Origin: a virus
DNA: 64,000 nucleotides
Virus record (IMG/VR): IMGVR_UViG_3300006109_000424
Span: 1-64,000 of that record
Strand: one strand, 5' to 3'
Below the pieces are notes generated by a model. That model was not told the DNA's origin. It did no database searches and worked only from the letters and a program-made list of their open reading frames with translations. This document shows, in pieces, positions 7,388 through 14,263 of this stretch. The translations under genes were made by a program, and so were the position numbers. The stretch's first letter is position 1. Each line of letters begins with the position of its first letter.

Positions 7388-7686
7388 AAATAACTGTAAA
7401 ACAAAACCTGATCATATTTCACAACCCATATGAATGGTATGCATTGGCCAATCGCCTGAGATATGAGCATGGCGCAAGCACCATGTTGATTTCGGCCCGA
7501 TGCCGGCGAGAACTAGGATTTACTGTGCGTCATCACAAGGGCTTGGCCGAGCACGACAAAGACACTTGGGAAATAATGAAAATTGAAGGATTCCATAATC
7601 GTTATCACTACGAAAGCCAAGTGCACCTTGATTGGTATTCTGAAAGTGCTATGAGTTTTTTTATATTGAAATATTTAAACGCTTAA
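7384..7686 (+). CDS. Small array protein 9 (F-x-L-K-Y C-terminus)
   Basis: This 100-residue protein is the last and longest of the run. It ends SESAMSFFILKYLNA, a Tyr variant of the signature. The middle is His-rich (VRHHKGLAEHDKDTW, GFHNRYHYES). The last 26 bases overlap the 3' end of the homing endonuclease gene on the other strand. Function unknown. Confidence 0.75.
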   Translation: MKITVKQNLIIFHNPYEWYALANRLRYEHGASTMLISARCRRELGFTVRHHKGLAEHDKDTWEIMKIEGFHNRYHYESQVHLDWYSESAMSFFILKYLNA

Positions 7687-8383
7687 TCTGCCAATCCTTA
7701 TAACTATCCACCTGACCGTTAATACACTTATATACGCCTGTTAGATTAAGACTATGTTGTTTACAAAACTGAACTATTGACCCATTGATAGAATATAACT
7801 GTTTACTTGGGCTAATAAATTCGTAGAACTTAGCATTGCCATTATTTTTACCAGCTCGTATATCAGGATTCTCGTTGATATACTTTTTAAGTTTTATCGA
7901 TCTATCCTTGCGTATAGCCTTAGCTTTTTTACCATAAATCTCTTCGTAGGTCATTCCTTTGTGAGTGCCTAGTTTGGACTTGGCGATATTCTGCTTCCGC
8001 TCATCGGTATGCGGACCATTTATACGACCTTTTAACTGTTTACTAATCTTCCTGCCTACAGATTTAAGAACAGGGGTTGTTCTAGGAATGCTTCCACCAT
8101 CAGCCGCTTCGGGTTTAAGATTTGCCCATACCTTCTTACCATTGCTGTCTTTTGCGTTGACAATATTCCATAAAGTGCTGTAATATTGACCTTTTATTTT
8201 TATCTCATCTTTGGAGTCGGTTTCGAGTAGTATTTCAGTATCGATAGCGTAACCGTGTTTTTTAAGATGTGCCGTCCAGTAGGAGCCAGATCCTGTATAT
8301 GTGTAAGGATTTCTTTTGGTATAACCTAAATATTTTAACCCTGTCTTTTGATGGGTCTTTTTGTATAGATAGTAAATAATCAT
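7661..8383 (-). CDS. GIY-YIG homing endonuclease with NUMOD3 motifs
   Basis: This 240-residue protein starts MIIYYLYKKTHQKTGLKYLG, with the YIY-like first element followed by KYLGYTKRNP. GSGSYWTAHLKKHG follows as in T4 Seg-type GIY-YIG nucleases. Two or three NUMOD3 DNA-binding motifs follow (GPHTDERKQNIAKSKLG near residue 123). A C-terminal HTH-like part (SIVQFCKQHSLNLTGVYKC) resembles the NUMOD1/IENR module. Such enzymes cut a homologous site to spread their own gene. It is freestanding: no intron is evident. Ribosome site AAGGAA lies near 8391-8396 upstream of ATG 8383. It splits the MoxR and VWA genes and runs against their direction. Confidence 0.85.
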   Translation of the reverse strand: MIIYYLYKKTHQKTGLKYLGYTKRNPYTYTGSGSYWTAHLKKHGYAIDTEILLETDSKDEIKIKGQYYSTLWNIVNAKDSNGKKVWANLKPEAADGGSIPRTTPVLKSVGRKISKQLKGRINGPHTDERKQNIAKSKLGTHKGMTYEEIYGKKAKAIRKDRSIKLKKYINENPDIRAGKNNGNAKFYEFISPSKQLYSINGSIVQFCKQHSLNLTGVYKCINGQVDSYKDWQIKRLNISI

Positions 8384-8410
8384 GCTGATGGTTCCTTATA
8401 AACTGTTAGA

Positions 8411-8440
8411 GTAGTTGGATATGTCCGTATCGCGAACTAC
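8411..8440. promoter_or_regulatory. Hairpin in the leader of the homing endonuclease
   Basis: GTAGTT (8411-8416) pairs with AACTAC (8435-8440) and GATA (8418-8421) with TATC (8428-8431), around a six-base loop. It lies 28 bases upstream of the endonuclease start on the minus strand. T4 homing endonuclease mRNAs are known to use leader hairpins to restrict expression; the ribosome site here is outside the stem. Confidence 0.4.
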
Positions 8441-8458
8441 ACCCTTATTTAGCACCGG

Positions 8459-8487
8459 TTGACCAGAAAAGACCCATTTGCTATAAT
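8459..8487 (+). promoter_or_regulatory. Sigma70-type promoter driving a leaderless ORF
   Basis: TTGACC (8459-8464), a 17-base spacer and TATAAT (8482-8487), followed by AGTAGT and then ATG at 8494. With a normal -10 to +1 distance the transcript would begin at that A. Confidence 0.85.
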
Positions 8488-8493
8488 AGTAGT

Positions 8494-8586
8494 ATGTTAA
8501 GTAAGTGGTTGCGACTGATCGGCGACTGGTTTGTTAGTTTGGGTGCAAGCCCGCAAACTAATCGTTTTAGTGGAAGTTCGAGTTAA
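8494..8586 (+). CDS. Possible 30-residue leaderless peptide
   Basis: The frame from ATG 8494 to TAA 8584-8586 encodes MLSKWLRLIGDWFVSLGASP, then 10 further residues ending FSGSSS. The first 17 residues would make an amphipathic, membrane-prone helix. The only translation signal is the exact placement of ATG six bases after TATAAT, as at 12014. The DNA also contains a hairpin (TTAGTTTG 8534-8541 / CAAACTAA 8554-8561), so the transcript could instead be a small non-coding RNA. Confidence 0.4.
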   Translation: MLSKWLRLIGDWFVSLGASPQTNRFSGSSS

Positions 8587-8683
8587 ACAACCATGCGCCA
8601 ACCTGGGCAGACTCAGGGTCATAATGAGTAGAGTTCAAGTAGGGGCCGTCAACATACGGTAGCCTACACTATATAATTAACGG
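8587..8683 (+). ncRNA. Structured non-coding stretch downstream of the 30-codon ORF
   Basis: No usable ORF lies here. CAACCA (8588-8593) can pair with TGGTTG (8506-8511), enclosing the upstream hairpin. A second hairpin has GTAGG (8639-8643) / CCTAC (8663-8667) with CCGT (8646-8649) / ACGG (8656-8659) inside. The 8494-8683 transcript could therefore be a structured RNA. No known family was recognised. Confidence 0.35.
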
Positions 8684-8712
8684 TTGACCAGAAAAAGCAT
8701 TTATTGTATAAT
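8684..8712 (+). promoter_or_regulatory. Sigma70-type promoter for the VWA gene
   Basis: TTGACC (8684-8689), a 17-base spacer, TATAAT (8707-8712), followed by AGTAGTATAGTTAA. The ribosome site AAGGACAGG follows before ATG 8741. Confidence 0.85.
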
Positions 8713-8740
8713 AGTAGTATAGTTAATAATAAGGACAGGT

Positions 8741-10027
8741 ATGAGCACAGCCACTACAGCCAACAAAAAAGAGTCAGACAAGTTCAAGGACTTGCTGGGT
8801 CCTACAGATCCTAAACTGGATCGTGACGTCCGCGAAAAATTAATCACAGCCCGTGTGGGACTCTTACTCCGTGCCAGTTTCTTTGGTAACTTGGCCACTC
8901 GGTTGAAATTGGTCAATGCCGACGGTTGGTGTCCTACCGCCGCAACCGACGGGCGTAATTTTTACTACAATAGCCGTTTCGTAGACATGCTCAAACCCAA
9001 AGAAATCGAGTTCCTGTTTGGGCATGAAGTATTGCATTGTGTGTACGATCACTTTGGACGTCGTGGTGATCGTGACCCACAGTTGTTCAACATTGCCAAT
9101 GACTACTGTGTCAATGGTGACTTGAAAAAACATCGTGTAGGCGAGTTTATTACCACAGTTCCGTGTCTTTATGATGCCAAGTATGAAGGCATGAGCTCAG
9201 AAGAAATCTACGACATCCTGTACGAAAACGCAGAAAAGATCGATATGAATCAGCTGATCGACAAGCTGTTGGACGAGCACCTGGATGGCGAAGGTGGTGG
9301 TTCGGGCGAAAAAGAAGGCGATGATGCTAAAAATGGCAAGGGTCGTCCCAAAATTAGTCCTGAAGAAAAGCAAAAGATCCGTGACGAGATCAAAGAAGCT
9401 GTCTTAGCAGCTGCCGCGGCAAGTGATGGTGCCGGCAACTTGCCCATGGGTGTAAAACGCATTATTGAAGACATGACAGCACCCAAGATGAACTGGCGCG
9501 AACTGCTTCGTATGCAGTTAGAGTCAACCATGAAGTCCGACTATACCTGGATGCGTAACAGTCGCAGAGGCTGGCACATGGACGCTGTCATGCCCGGTAT
9601 GAAGCTGGACCCTATGATTGATATTGCTGTCAGCATCGATGCGTCTGGATCAATTGGTGAGCGCATGCTCAAGGACTTCCTAAGCGAAGTGGCCGGTATC
9701 ATGGAACAGTTTCCGTCTTATCGTATTCATGTGCTGACCTTTGATACTGAAGTTTACAATCCTTGTCAGTTTGATAGTGAGAACTTGGAAGATATCAAGG
9801 ACTATGAAATTTCAGGAGGTGGTGGTACCGACTTTGATTGTGTATTCCAATACTTCAAAGATAATGAAATTGAACCCAAGCGTCATATCATGTTTACAGA
9901 TGGTTATCCCAATGGTTCGTGGGGTGATGAACAGTACTGTGATACTGTGTTTATCATGCACGGTACTACTACGATTGTTCCACCATTTGGTCAATATGCT
10001 TACTACGAAGAAGAAAGTCGGCACTAA
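8741..10027 (+). CDS. VWA-like protein with HExxH metallopeptidase-type domain (DUF2201-like)
   Basis: This 428-residue protein has an N-terminal domain with FGHEVLHCVYDH (HEVLH at 95-99), the zinc-peptidase HExxH helix. An acidic, Gly-rich linker follows (about 180-210), then a C-terminal VWA fold starting near residue 292 with DIAVSIDASGSIGE, a MIDAS-type D-x-S-x-S variant, and later GGGGTDF and FTDGYP. This is the layout of the DUF2201 putative metallopeptidases that pair with MoxR ATPases. It is the expected partner of the gene at 4330. Whether it cuts protein is unproven for the family. It has its own promoter at 8684 and a good ribosome site. Confidence 0.85.
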   Translation: MSTATTANKKESDKFKDLLGPTDPKLDRDVREKLITARVGLLLRASFFGNLATRLKLVNADGWCPTAATDGRNFYYNSRFVDMLKPKEIEFLFGHEVLHCVYDHFGRRGDRDPQLFNIANDYCVNGDLKKHRVGEFITTVPCLYDAKYEGMSSEEIYDILYENAEKIDMNQLIDKLLDEHLDGEGGGSGEKEGDDAKNGKGRPKISPEEKQKIRDEIKEAVLAAAAASDGAGNLPMGVKRIIEDMTAPKMNWRELLRMQLESTMKSDYTWMRNSRRGWHMDAVMPGMKLDPMIDIAVSIDASGSIGERMLKDFLSEVAGIMEQFPSYRIHVLTFDTEVYNPCQFDSENLEDIKDYEISGGGGTDFDCVFQYFKDNEIEPKRHIMFTDGYPNGSWGDEQYCDTVFIMHGTTTIVPPFGQYAYYEEESRH

Positions 10028-10260
10028 TGGCATTTACCACTGCTGAATCTCCATTTGTAACTCTTAGGAAAGGTGATCCCAGCTTCCAGTTACAAGGACC
10101 TATCTCAATAGCCAACCGTGCGTCTATTTTAATTAGAGATGATTGCCCCAATGAACATAGATGGATAATCCAACAATGTATCGAACGCAGTTGGATTGAA
10201 CCTATTGCAATTGTGCCAAAAACAGATCCAACTCTAATGTGGGAGATACTAAAACAATGA
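10027..10260 (+). CDS. Small protein following the VWA gene
   Basis: This 77-residue protein begins in a TAATG overlap with the VWA stop. It ends KTDPTLMWEILKQ, a loose version of the tail of the 5482-7686 array, so it may be a distant member. No domain recognised. Its stop overlaps the next start as ATGA at 10257. Confidence 0.7.
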   Translation: MAFTTAESPFVTLRKGDPSFQLQGPISIANRASILIRDDCPNEHRWIIQQCIERSWIEPIAIVPKTDPTLMWEILKQ

Positions 10261-10448
10261 TTGAAGGACTAGAACATGTTGGCACGGATCACAAGTGTAC
10301 GGTATGCGCCTGTGATTTTGCCGATGACGAAGGTGGAATTCAAGGGCACTTTGGAATATTACCTGTAGCATTTTGCCCCACTTGCTACAGTTGTATGTTA
10401 GATATGGTCGGGCAAATTTTAAATGGAGATGAAGATGAATCAAATTAA
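10257..10448 (+). CDS. Small zinc-ribbon-like protein
   Basis: This 63-residue protein has two Cys pairs, CTVCAC near residue 13 and FCPTCYSC near residue 43, spaced as in a treble-clef or zinc-ribbon fold. An acidic C-terminus follows (NGDEDESN). The ATGA start at 10257 is preferred over the upstream frame. It probably binds zinc and a nucleic acid or protein partner; the exact role is unknown. Its end overlaps the next small gene by 14 bases. Confidence 0.65.
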   Translation: MIEGLEHVGTDHKCTVCACDFADDEGGIQGHFGILPVAFCPTCYSCMLDMVGQILNGDEDESN

Positions 10449-10596
10449 ACAATTTTTTTATCGTTATAGAACTGAAATCAATTGGTTCCTAATGGGTTGG
10501 TTAACCTTGGCTGGATTTCACAATCTTGCTCATGGCGATTATATTGGTACTGCATTCTGTTGGGGCCTGGCTTATCTTAACTTTAAACTGATCTAA
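10435..10596 (+). CDS. 53-residue membrane-associated protein
   Basis: ATG 10435 to TAA 10594-10596 encodes MNQIKQFFYRYRTEINWFLM followed by a hydrophobic segment (GWLTLAGFHNLAHGDYIGTA) and a tail AYLNFKLI. The basic, aromatic N-terminus and one or two short hydrophobic stretches suggest an inner-membrane peptide. GGAGATGAAG just upstream can serve as ribosome site. It closes the VWA operon, directly before a terminator. Function unknown. Confidence 0.6.
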   Translation: MNQIKQFFYRYRTEINWFLMGWLTLAGFHNLAHGDYIGTAFCWGLAYLNFKLI

Positions 10597-10613
10597 TAAC
10601 TATCAATTTTACC

Positions 10614-10641
10614 AAAACACCCCATTTAGCGGTGTTTTTCT
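10614..10641 (+). terminator. Intrinsic terminator of the VWA operon
   Basis: AAAACACC (10614-10621) pairs with GGTGTTTT (10631-10638) over a nine-base loop, continuing into TTCTTT. Confidence 0.8.
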
Positions 10642-10674
10642 TTACAAAAATAAATTAACAGTTGTTATCTGTAT

Positions 10675-10680
10675 TAAATA
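10675..10680 (+). promoter_or_regulatory. T4-type late promoter core TAAATA
   Basis: ATTAAATA, with TAAATA at 10675-10680, lies five bases before ATG 10686, placing the expected +1 on the A of the start codon. The T4 late consensus is TATAAATA; this copy has one mismatch. Confidence 0.5.
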
Positions 10681-10685
10681 CCTAC

Positions 10686-10949
10686 ATGGAAAACAATACT
10701 CAACCCACACAAATCACAATTGCAGATCTCGATACACTTAAAAACATCGTAGATCTAGCCAGCACACGCGGTGCATTCCGTGGTGCCGAACTAACCCAAG
10801 TAGGTGCTGTCTACGACAAGTTATCAGCATTCCTTGGCGAAATAGTAGCACAGGCACAGGCGCAACAAGATACCGCAGAGGCCGATTTGGCTAGCACGGC
10901 AGATACACCTGCAACAACTGATACCGATACAACATCCCAAGGAGAATAA
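10686..10949 (+). CDS. Conserved phage protein of unknown function
   Basis: This 87-residue protein begins MENNTQPTQITIADLDTLKN. A helical core carries VDLASTRGAFRGAELTQVG and VYDKLSAFLGEI, and the C-terminal tail is low in complexity, rich in Ala, Thr and Asp. The core is of a type I have seen in T4-like marine phages, but I know no function for it. No ribosome site is visible; the start sits right behind a late-promoter core. The gene runs one base short of the next start region. Confidence 0.7.
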   Translation: MENNTQPTQITIADLDTLKNIVDLASTRGAFRGAELTQVGAVYDKLSAFLGEIVAQAQAQQDTAEADLASTADTPATTDTDTTSQGE

Positions 10950-10950
10950 T

Positions 10951-11688
10951 ATGGCGTTTATGAAACACGTAGGAAAACACAGCGATCGCAAGGTTTGCGT
11001 TCTATTCCGTCAGGTACCCGGCGAAGACCACATGTGTTTGATCATTTACCCTGAAACTATCCAGGTGGTATGGCAAGATGCTATTCAAAAGGTTATCGAA
11101 AGCGATGTAGGTCAACAGGCTGAACAATTGGCCGATGCATTGCATCGTAGCTACTTGCCAGATGGTCGTCCGATCCTAGAAACTCTGCACCAAGAGCGCA
11201 TGATCAAGAAAGTTCGTACCAGTGACATCATTATGACTCCTAACCAGGCCAGCTCAATTCGCTTGGATGAGCTCAACAAGATGTTGAACGAAATGAAGCA
11301 GGGTGAAGATGCCATCAAGCGCATGGCCGAGAATGATGCCAGCCGTGGCATGGTTGCTCCTGAGGTCAAGCGTGCTGCTGAGGCTAAGTTCAAAGCTGAG
11401 CAGGTTGCACAACAGTCTACAGCGCAGGCTCCATTTCAAGCTACACAATCGGGTGCGTTGAGTGACCGTGATCTTGCGGCCAACATGGTATTCCAGGCCA
11501 AGAAAATGGAACAAGAAGCCAAACAGATGATTGCTGAAGCTGCCCGCATGAAGAAAGACGCACAACGCATGGACCCAGGTGTAGTGGCCAAAGAAGCACC
11601 CAGCATAGTTACAGAGTCTGAACCAGTCGAACCTCAAAAGAAACGTGGTCGTCCTTCCAAGGCTGATTTAGCTAATGCCGTTAATTGA
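10951..11688 (+). CDS. Conserved phage protein with C-terminal AT-hook-like tail
   Basis: This 245-residue protein has an N-terminal globular part (MAFMKHVGKHSDRKVCVLFR, later GEDHMCLIIYPETIQ, ADALHRSYLPDGRPIL). A coiled, Ala/Glu/Lys-rich segment follows (about 115-215), then the tail KKRGRPSKADL, which matches the GRP core of an AT-hook. This family appears conserved in T4-like phages; its role is unknown, and DNA contact by the tail is inference. GGAG precedes ATG 10951. Its end overlaps the next gene by 14 bases. Confidence 0.72.
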   Translation: MAFMKHVGKHSDRKVCVLFRQVPGEDHMCLIIYPETIQVVWQDAIQKVIESDVGQQAEQLADALHRSYLPDGRPILETLHQERMIKKVRTSDIIMTPNQASSIRLDELNKMLNEMKQGEDAIKRMAENDASRGMVAPEVKRAAEAKFKAEQVAQQSTAQAPFQATQSGALSDRDLAANMVFQAKKMEQEAKQMIAEAARMKKDAQRMDPGVVAKEAPSIVTESEPVEPQKKRGRPSKADLANAVN

Positions 11689-11977
11689 TGATTTTGTAGA
11701 TCAATGGGAAAACATACTTGCTGAAGTAAACAAAACGGATGTACCGTTAGAGTGTATTAAAAAGGTAGTAATAAAGTTGATGGGTGGTCGTCAGAAGACC
11801 ATCAACATACACACTTTGCTCAAGCAAGGGCTGGATCTAGAAGAAGTAGAAACCATGCTGACCCGTTACTTTACCGAGAACGATCACGAGATACGCGACG
11901 TGGACTTTGTAGTTGACATCCGTGCTGTGGCTAACTTAGTACAACCCGAAACTGATAAACTATTAGGCAAACTCTAG
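11675..11977 (+). CDS. Conserved phage protein of unknown function
   Basis: This 100-residue protein contains KKVVIKLMGGRQKTINIHTL and a C-terminal stretch EIRDVDFVVDIRAVANLVQP. Both resemble a small protein family found in T4-like marine phages. Function unknown. The stop codon lies inside the terminator hairpin at 11969. It is co-transcribed with 10686 and 10951. Confidence 0.72.
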   Translation: MPLIDDFVDQWENILAEVNKTDVPLECIKKVVIKLMGGRQKTINIHTLLKQGLDLEEVETMLTRYFTENDHEIRDVDFVVDIRAVANLVQPETDKLLGKL

Positions 11978-11999
11978 ATCGCAAGATCCGGAGTTTTTG
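11969..11999 (+). terminator. Intrinsic terminator with GCAA tetraloop
   Basis: AAACTC (11969-11974) pairs with GAGTTT (11991-11996) and GATC (11977-11980) with GATC (11985-11988) around a GCAA loop, with one mismatch and one G-U pair. The T-tract runs 11994-11998 and is followed three bases later by the next -10 box. Confidence 0.75.
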
Positions 12000-12001
12000 T
12001 C

Positions 12002-12007
12002 TATAAT
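12002..12007 (+). promoter_or_regulatory. -10 box of a probable leaderless promoter
   Basis: TATAAT at 12002-12007 is followed by AGCAGT and ATG 12014. No good -35 box sits 17 bases upstream because that space is taken by the terminator stem. The downstream bases match the promoters at 8459 and 8684. Confidence 0.55.
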
Positions 12008-12013
12008 AGCAGT

Positions 12014-12256
12014 ATGCCCAAGATCACACTACATACCTTTACCATGGGTGATGTTGAAGACCCGTACTTGTATGCGGCCTTTCCTATATCTGAGTGGCAA
12101 AAGACTGAACAAGGCAAGTGGGTCATGGAACATGCTATAGGCGAAAGTACTTTTTATTGTAATGCAGATGCTAATACCTATGGCGTAAGAGTTGATATTG
12201 TAGGCGAGTTATCGGATCAAGATTTAACTTATTTTAAATTACGGTGGGGCCAATGA
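12014..12256 (+). CDS. Small protein of the F-x-L-R-W family, leaderless
   Basis: This 80-residue protein ends ELSDQDLTYFKLRWGQ, a full copy of the signature shared by the array at 5482-7686, here 4.3 kb away. The body is strand-rich (MPKITLHTFTMGDVEDPYLY). The ATG is six bases after TATAAT with no room for a ribosome site. The stop overlaps the epimerase start as ATGA, so it may serve to deliver ribosomes to that gene. Function unknown. Confidence 0.72.
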   Translation: MPKITLHTFTMGDVEDPYLYAAFPISEWQKTEQGKWVMEHAIGESTFYCNADANTYGVRVDIVGELSDQDLTYFKLRWGQ

Positions 12257-13233
12257 AAATACTCGTAACCGGTGGCTTGGGTTTCATAGGACATGGCGTA
12301 GTCGCACAGTTAGAGTCTCAAGGTCACGAAGTGGTTGTGGTGGACAATCGCAATGACTATGGTATACTCAGTGCCGACGAATTGGATCCACTCATGGCCG
12401 AGCGGCAACAACAATTCAGCACACATAGAGTATTTGACTACGATATACAAGATCAAGAAGGCATGGCCTGGGTATATAGACACTATCTACCCGAAATAGT
12501 CATACACCTAGCCAGCTTTCCACGTCAAAAAGTAGTGAACGCTCGCCCACAACTGGGTAGTCAGACCATGAGCGAAGGACTACTGAATTTGCTGGAACTA
12601 AATGCTCGATATGATGTGCGTAAATTTGTATATGTGAGTTCCAGCATGGTCTACGGCAACTTCAAAGACACCTACTTTGATGGTGTAGACGAATCACATG
12701 ACTGTAGACCTTTGGGACAGTATGGTATCATGAAGCTGGCCGGCGAATGGTTAGTTGAAGATTATGCCCGCAGGACTGGCATGGAATATACCGTTCTAAG
12801 ACCCAGTGCTGTATACGGACCCAGAGATGTTGAAGATCGTGTGGTATCTAAATTTTTCTTGGTTGCAATGCGTGGTGGCATCATACAGGTCAACGGTGAG
12901 CATGAAAGTCTAGATTTTACTTACGTGTCCGATGTAGTGGACGGCATAGTGCAAGCAACTGTAAGCGATTGCACCAACCATCAGATCTTCAACATCACTC
13001 GCGGATCTGCAAGAACCTTGTTGGAAGCAGCAAAATTGGCAGTCAGCATTGCCGGTTCGGGTAGTATACAGATCAACGAACCTGACGGAAATTTTCCCAG
13101 TCGAGGTCAATTAAATATACAACAGGCCCGGACAGCGTTTGGATTCAATCCCAAAATTGATATAGAACAAGGCTTTGAAAAATACTATGAATGGCTTAAA
13201 AATAGCATTTACTGGACTAAAAAAACAGTATAA
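12253..13233 (+). CDS. NAD-dependent sugar epimerase/dehydratase (extended SDR)
   Basis: This 326-residue protein begins MKILVTGGLGFIGHGVVAQ, with the G-x2-G-x2-G Rossmann loop. VYVSSSMVYGN supplies the Ser and YGIMK the Tyr-x3-Lys catalytic pair of UDP-glucose 4-epimerase-type enzymes; RPSAVYGPRD and LDFTYVSDVVDGI are further family marks. It would epimerise or dehydrate a nucleotide sugar in the cytoplasm. Start 12253 lies in an ATGA overlap; the GTG at 12244 is not needed. It is followed by an overlapping aminotransferase, a usual pairing for making amino sugars. Confidence 0.88.
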   Translation: MKILVTGGLGFIGHGVVAQLESQGHEVVVVDNRNDYGILSADELDPLMAERQQQFSTHRVFDYDIQDQEGMAWVYRHYLPEIVIHLASFPRQKVVNARPQLGSQTMSEGLLNLLELNARYDVRKFVYVSSSMVYGNFKDTYFDGVDESHDCRPLGQYGIMKLAGEWLVEDYARRTGMEYTVLRPSAVYGPRDVEDRVVSKFFLVAMRGGIIQVNGEHESLDFTYVSDVVDGIVQATVSDCTNHQIFNITRGSARTLLEAAKLAVSIAGSGSIQINEPDGNFPSRGQLNIQQARTAFGFNPKIDIEQGFEKYYEWLKNSIYWTKKTV

Positions 13234-14263
13234 CAATCTGCGCACCGAAATACTAGATGTCACCGATGAAGTGTTGCGTTCCGGTGAGCTCATGTCTGGA
13301 AACTATACAGCCGAATTTGAGAACTGGCTGTCCCGACGCAATCATAGCAAATATGCCGTTACTTGTCACTCGGGCACACAGGCCTTGGAAATCATAGCCG
13401 AGTACTATCGTATGCAGGCCACAGCCACACCGCCCAGAGTAGTGGTGCCAGCCATGACCTATGTGGCCACAGCCAATGCTTTCATACGTGCTGGATGGGA
13501 AATTTATATTGCCGACACTGATGCCAACGGTCTATTAGATAAAAACAAAGTACCTCATGATCTCAGCGTGCAGGCCACAGTACTGGTTGGACTCTACGGA
13601 GCTGCTGTCAATGCTGATCGATTCTGGGGTACCGATCTTGTGATCGAAGATGGGGCACAGCACTGGCTCAGCAACAAATGTAACAGAGTGGGCAATGCTA
13701 CCGCTATTTCGTTCGATCCCATGAAAAATCTCAATGCCTACGGCAATGGTGGTGCTGTGGTCACTGATGATCTGGACCTGTTAGAATATGCTAGAGAATG
13801 GAGCAATAACGGAAAACCCACGCATGCCAATATAGGAACCAACAGCAGAATGAGCGAAGTAGATTGCGCACAAATGTTGGTCAAAACTGGCCACATCGAT
13901 GCCTGGCAGGAACGTCGGAGAAATATCAGTTTATACTGGTTGGGACGATTAAAAAATACCGGAATCAGAAGTTTGATTAGTCCACAGAATTTTGAAACAC
14001 ATGCTTACCATAAATTTGTTATTGATGTGAATCAGCGAGACATCCTACAGAGGAATTTAGAAATAAAAGGAATTGAAACCAGGATTCATTACAAACAACC
14101 ACTTCACGAATTAACAGCTTATGCAGATTTTGCCGGACCTGATATACTCAGTGTGGCCAGTGCATTGAGTCGGCGTGTGTTGAGTCTGCCCATTTATCCA
14201 GAATTAACTGACCTGGAAGTAGAATATATTATTGATTCGGTACTAGATTCTGCTTTATCATAG
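13187..14263 (+). CDS. DegT/DnrJ/EryC1/StrS-family PLP aminotransferase
   Basis: This 358-residue protein contains CHSGTQALEIIAEYYR (cofactor phosphate site), VVVPAMTYVATANAFIRAGW, VIEDGAQHWLS, and the lysine stretch SFDPMKNLNAYGNGGAVVT with the presumed Schiff-base Lys. Length and motif order fit sugar aminotransferases of the DegT family, which aminate a keto sugar made by a dehydratase or epimerase. ATG 13187 overlaps the epimerase end by 47 bases; TTG 13175 is the alternative. The end overlaps the convergent 927-residue gene by 35 bases. Confidence 0.87.
   Translation: MNGLKIAFTGLKKQYNNLRTEILDVTDEVLRSGELMSGNYTAEFENWLSRRNHSKYAVTCHSGTQALEIIAEYYRMQATATPPRVVVPAMTYVATANAFIRAGWEIYIADTDANGLLDKNKVPHDLSVQATVLVGLYGAAVNADRFWGTDLVIEDGAQHWLSNKCNRVGNATAISFDPMKNLNAYGNGGAVVTDDLDLLEYAREWSNNGKPTHANIGTNSRMSEVDCAQMLVKTGHIDAWQERRRNISLYWLGRLKNTGIRSLISPQNFETHAYHKFVIDVNQRDILQRNLEIKGIETRIHYKQPLHELTAYADFAGPDILSVASALSRRVLSLPIYPELTDLEVEYIIDSVLDSALS

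Noticed and set aside
8504-8600. tRNA-like look (TGGTTG/CAACCA ends, GTTCGAG)
   Set aside because: The would-be T stem bases do not pair around TTCGAGT and there is no D arm or anticodon stem of proper length.
8411-8683. Group I intron near the homing endonuclease
   Set aside because: No recognisable P, Q, R, S core elements and no split gene on either side.
11254-11637. Minus-strand frame of 127 codons
   Set aside because: It is fully contained in the plus-strand conserved phage gene 10951, is Cys/His/Leu-rich without domain pattern, and has no start signals.
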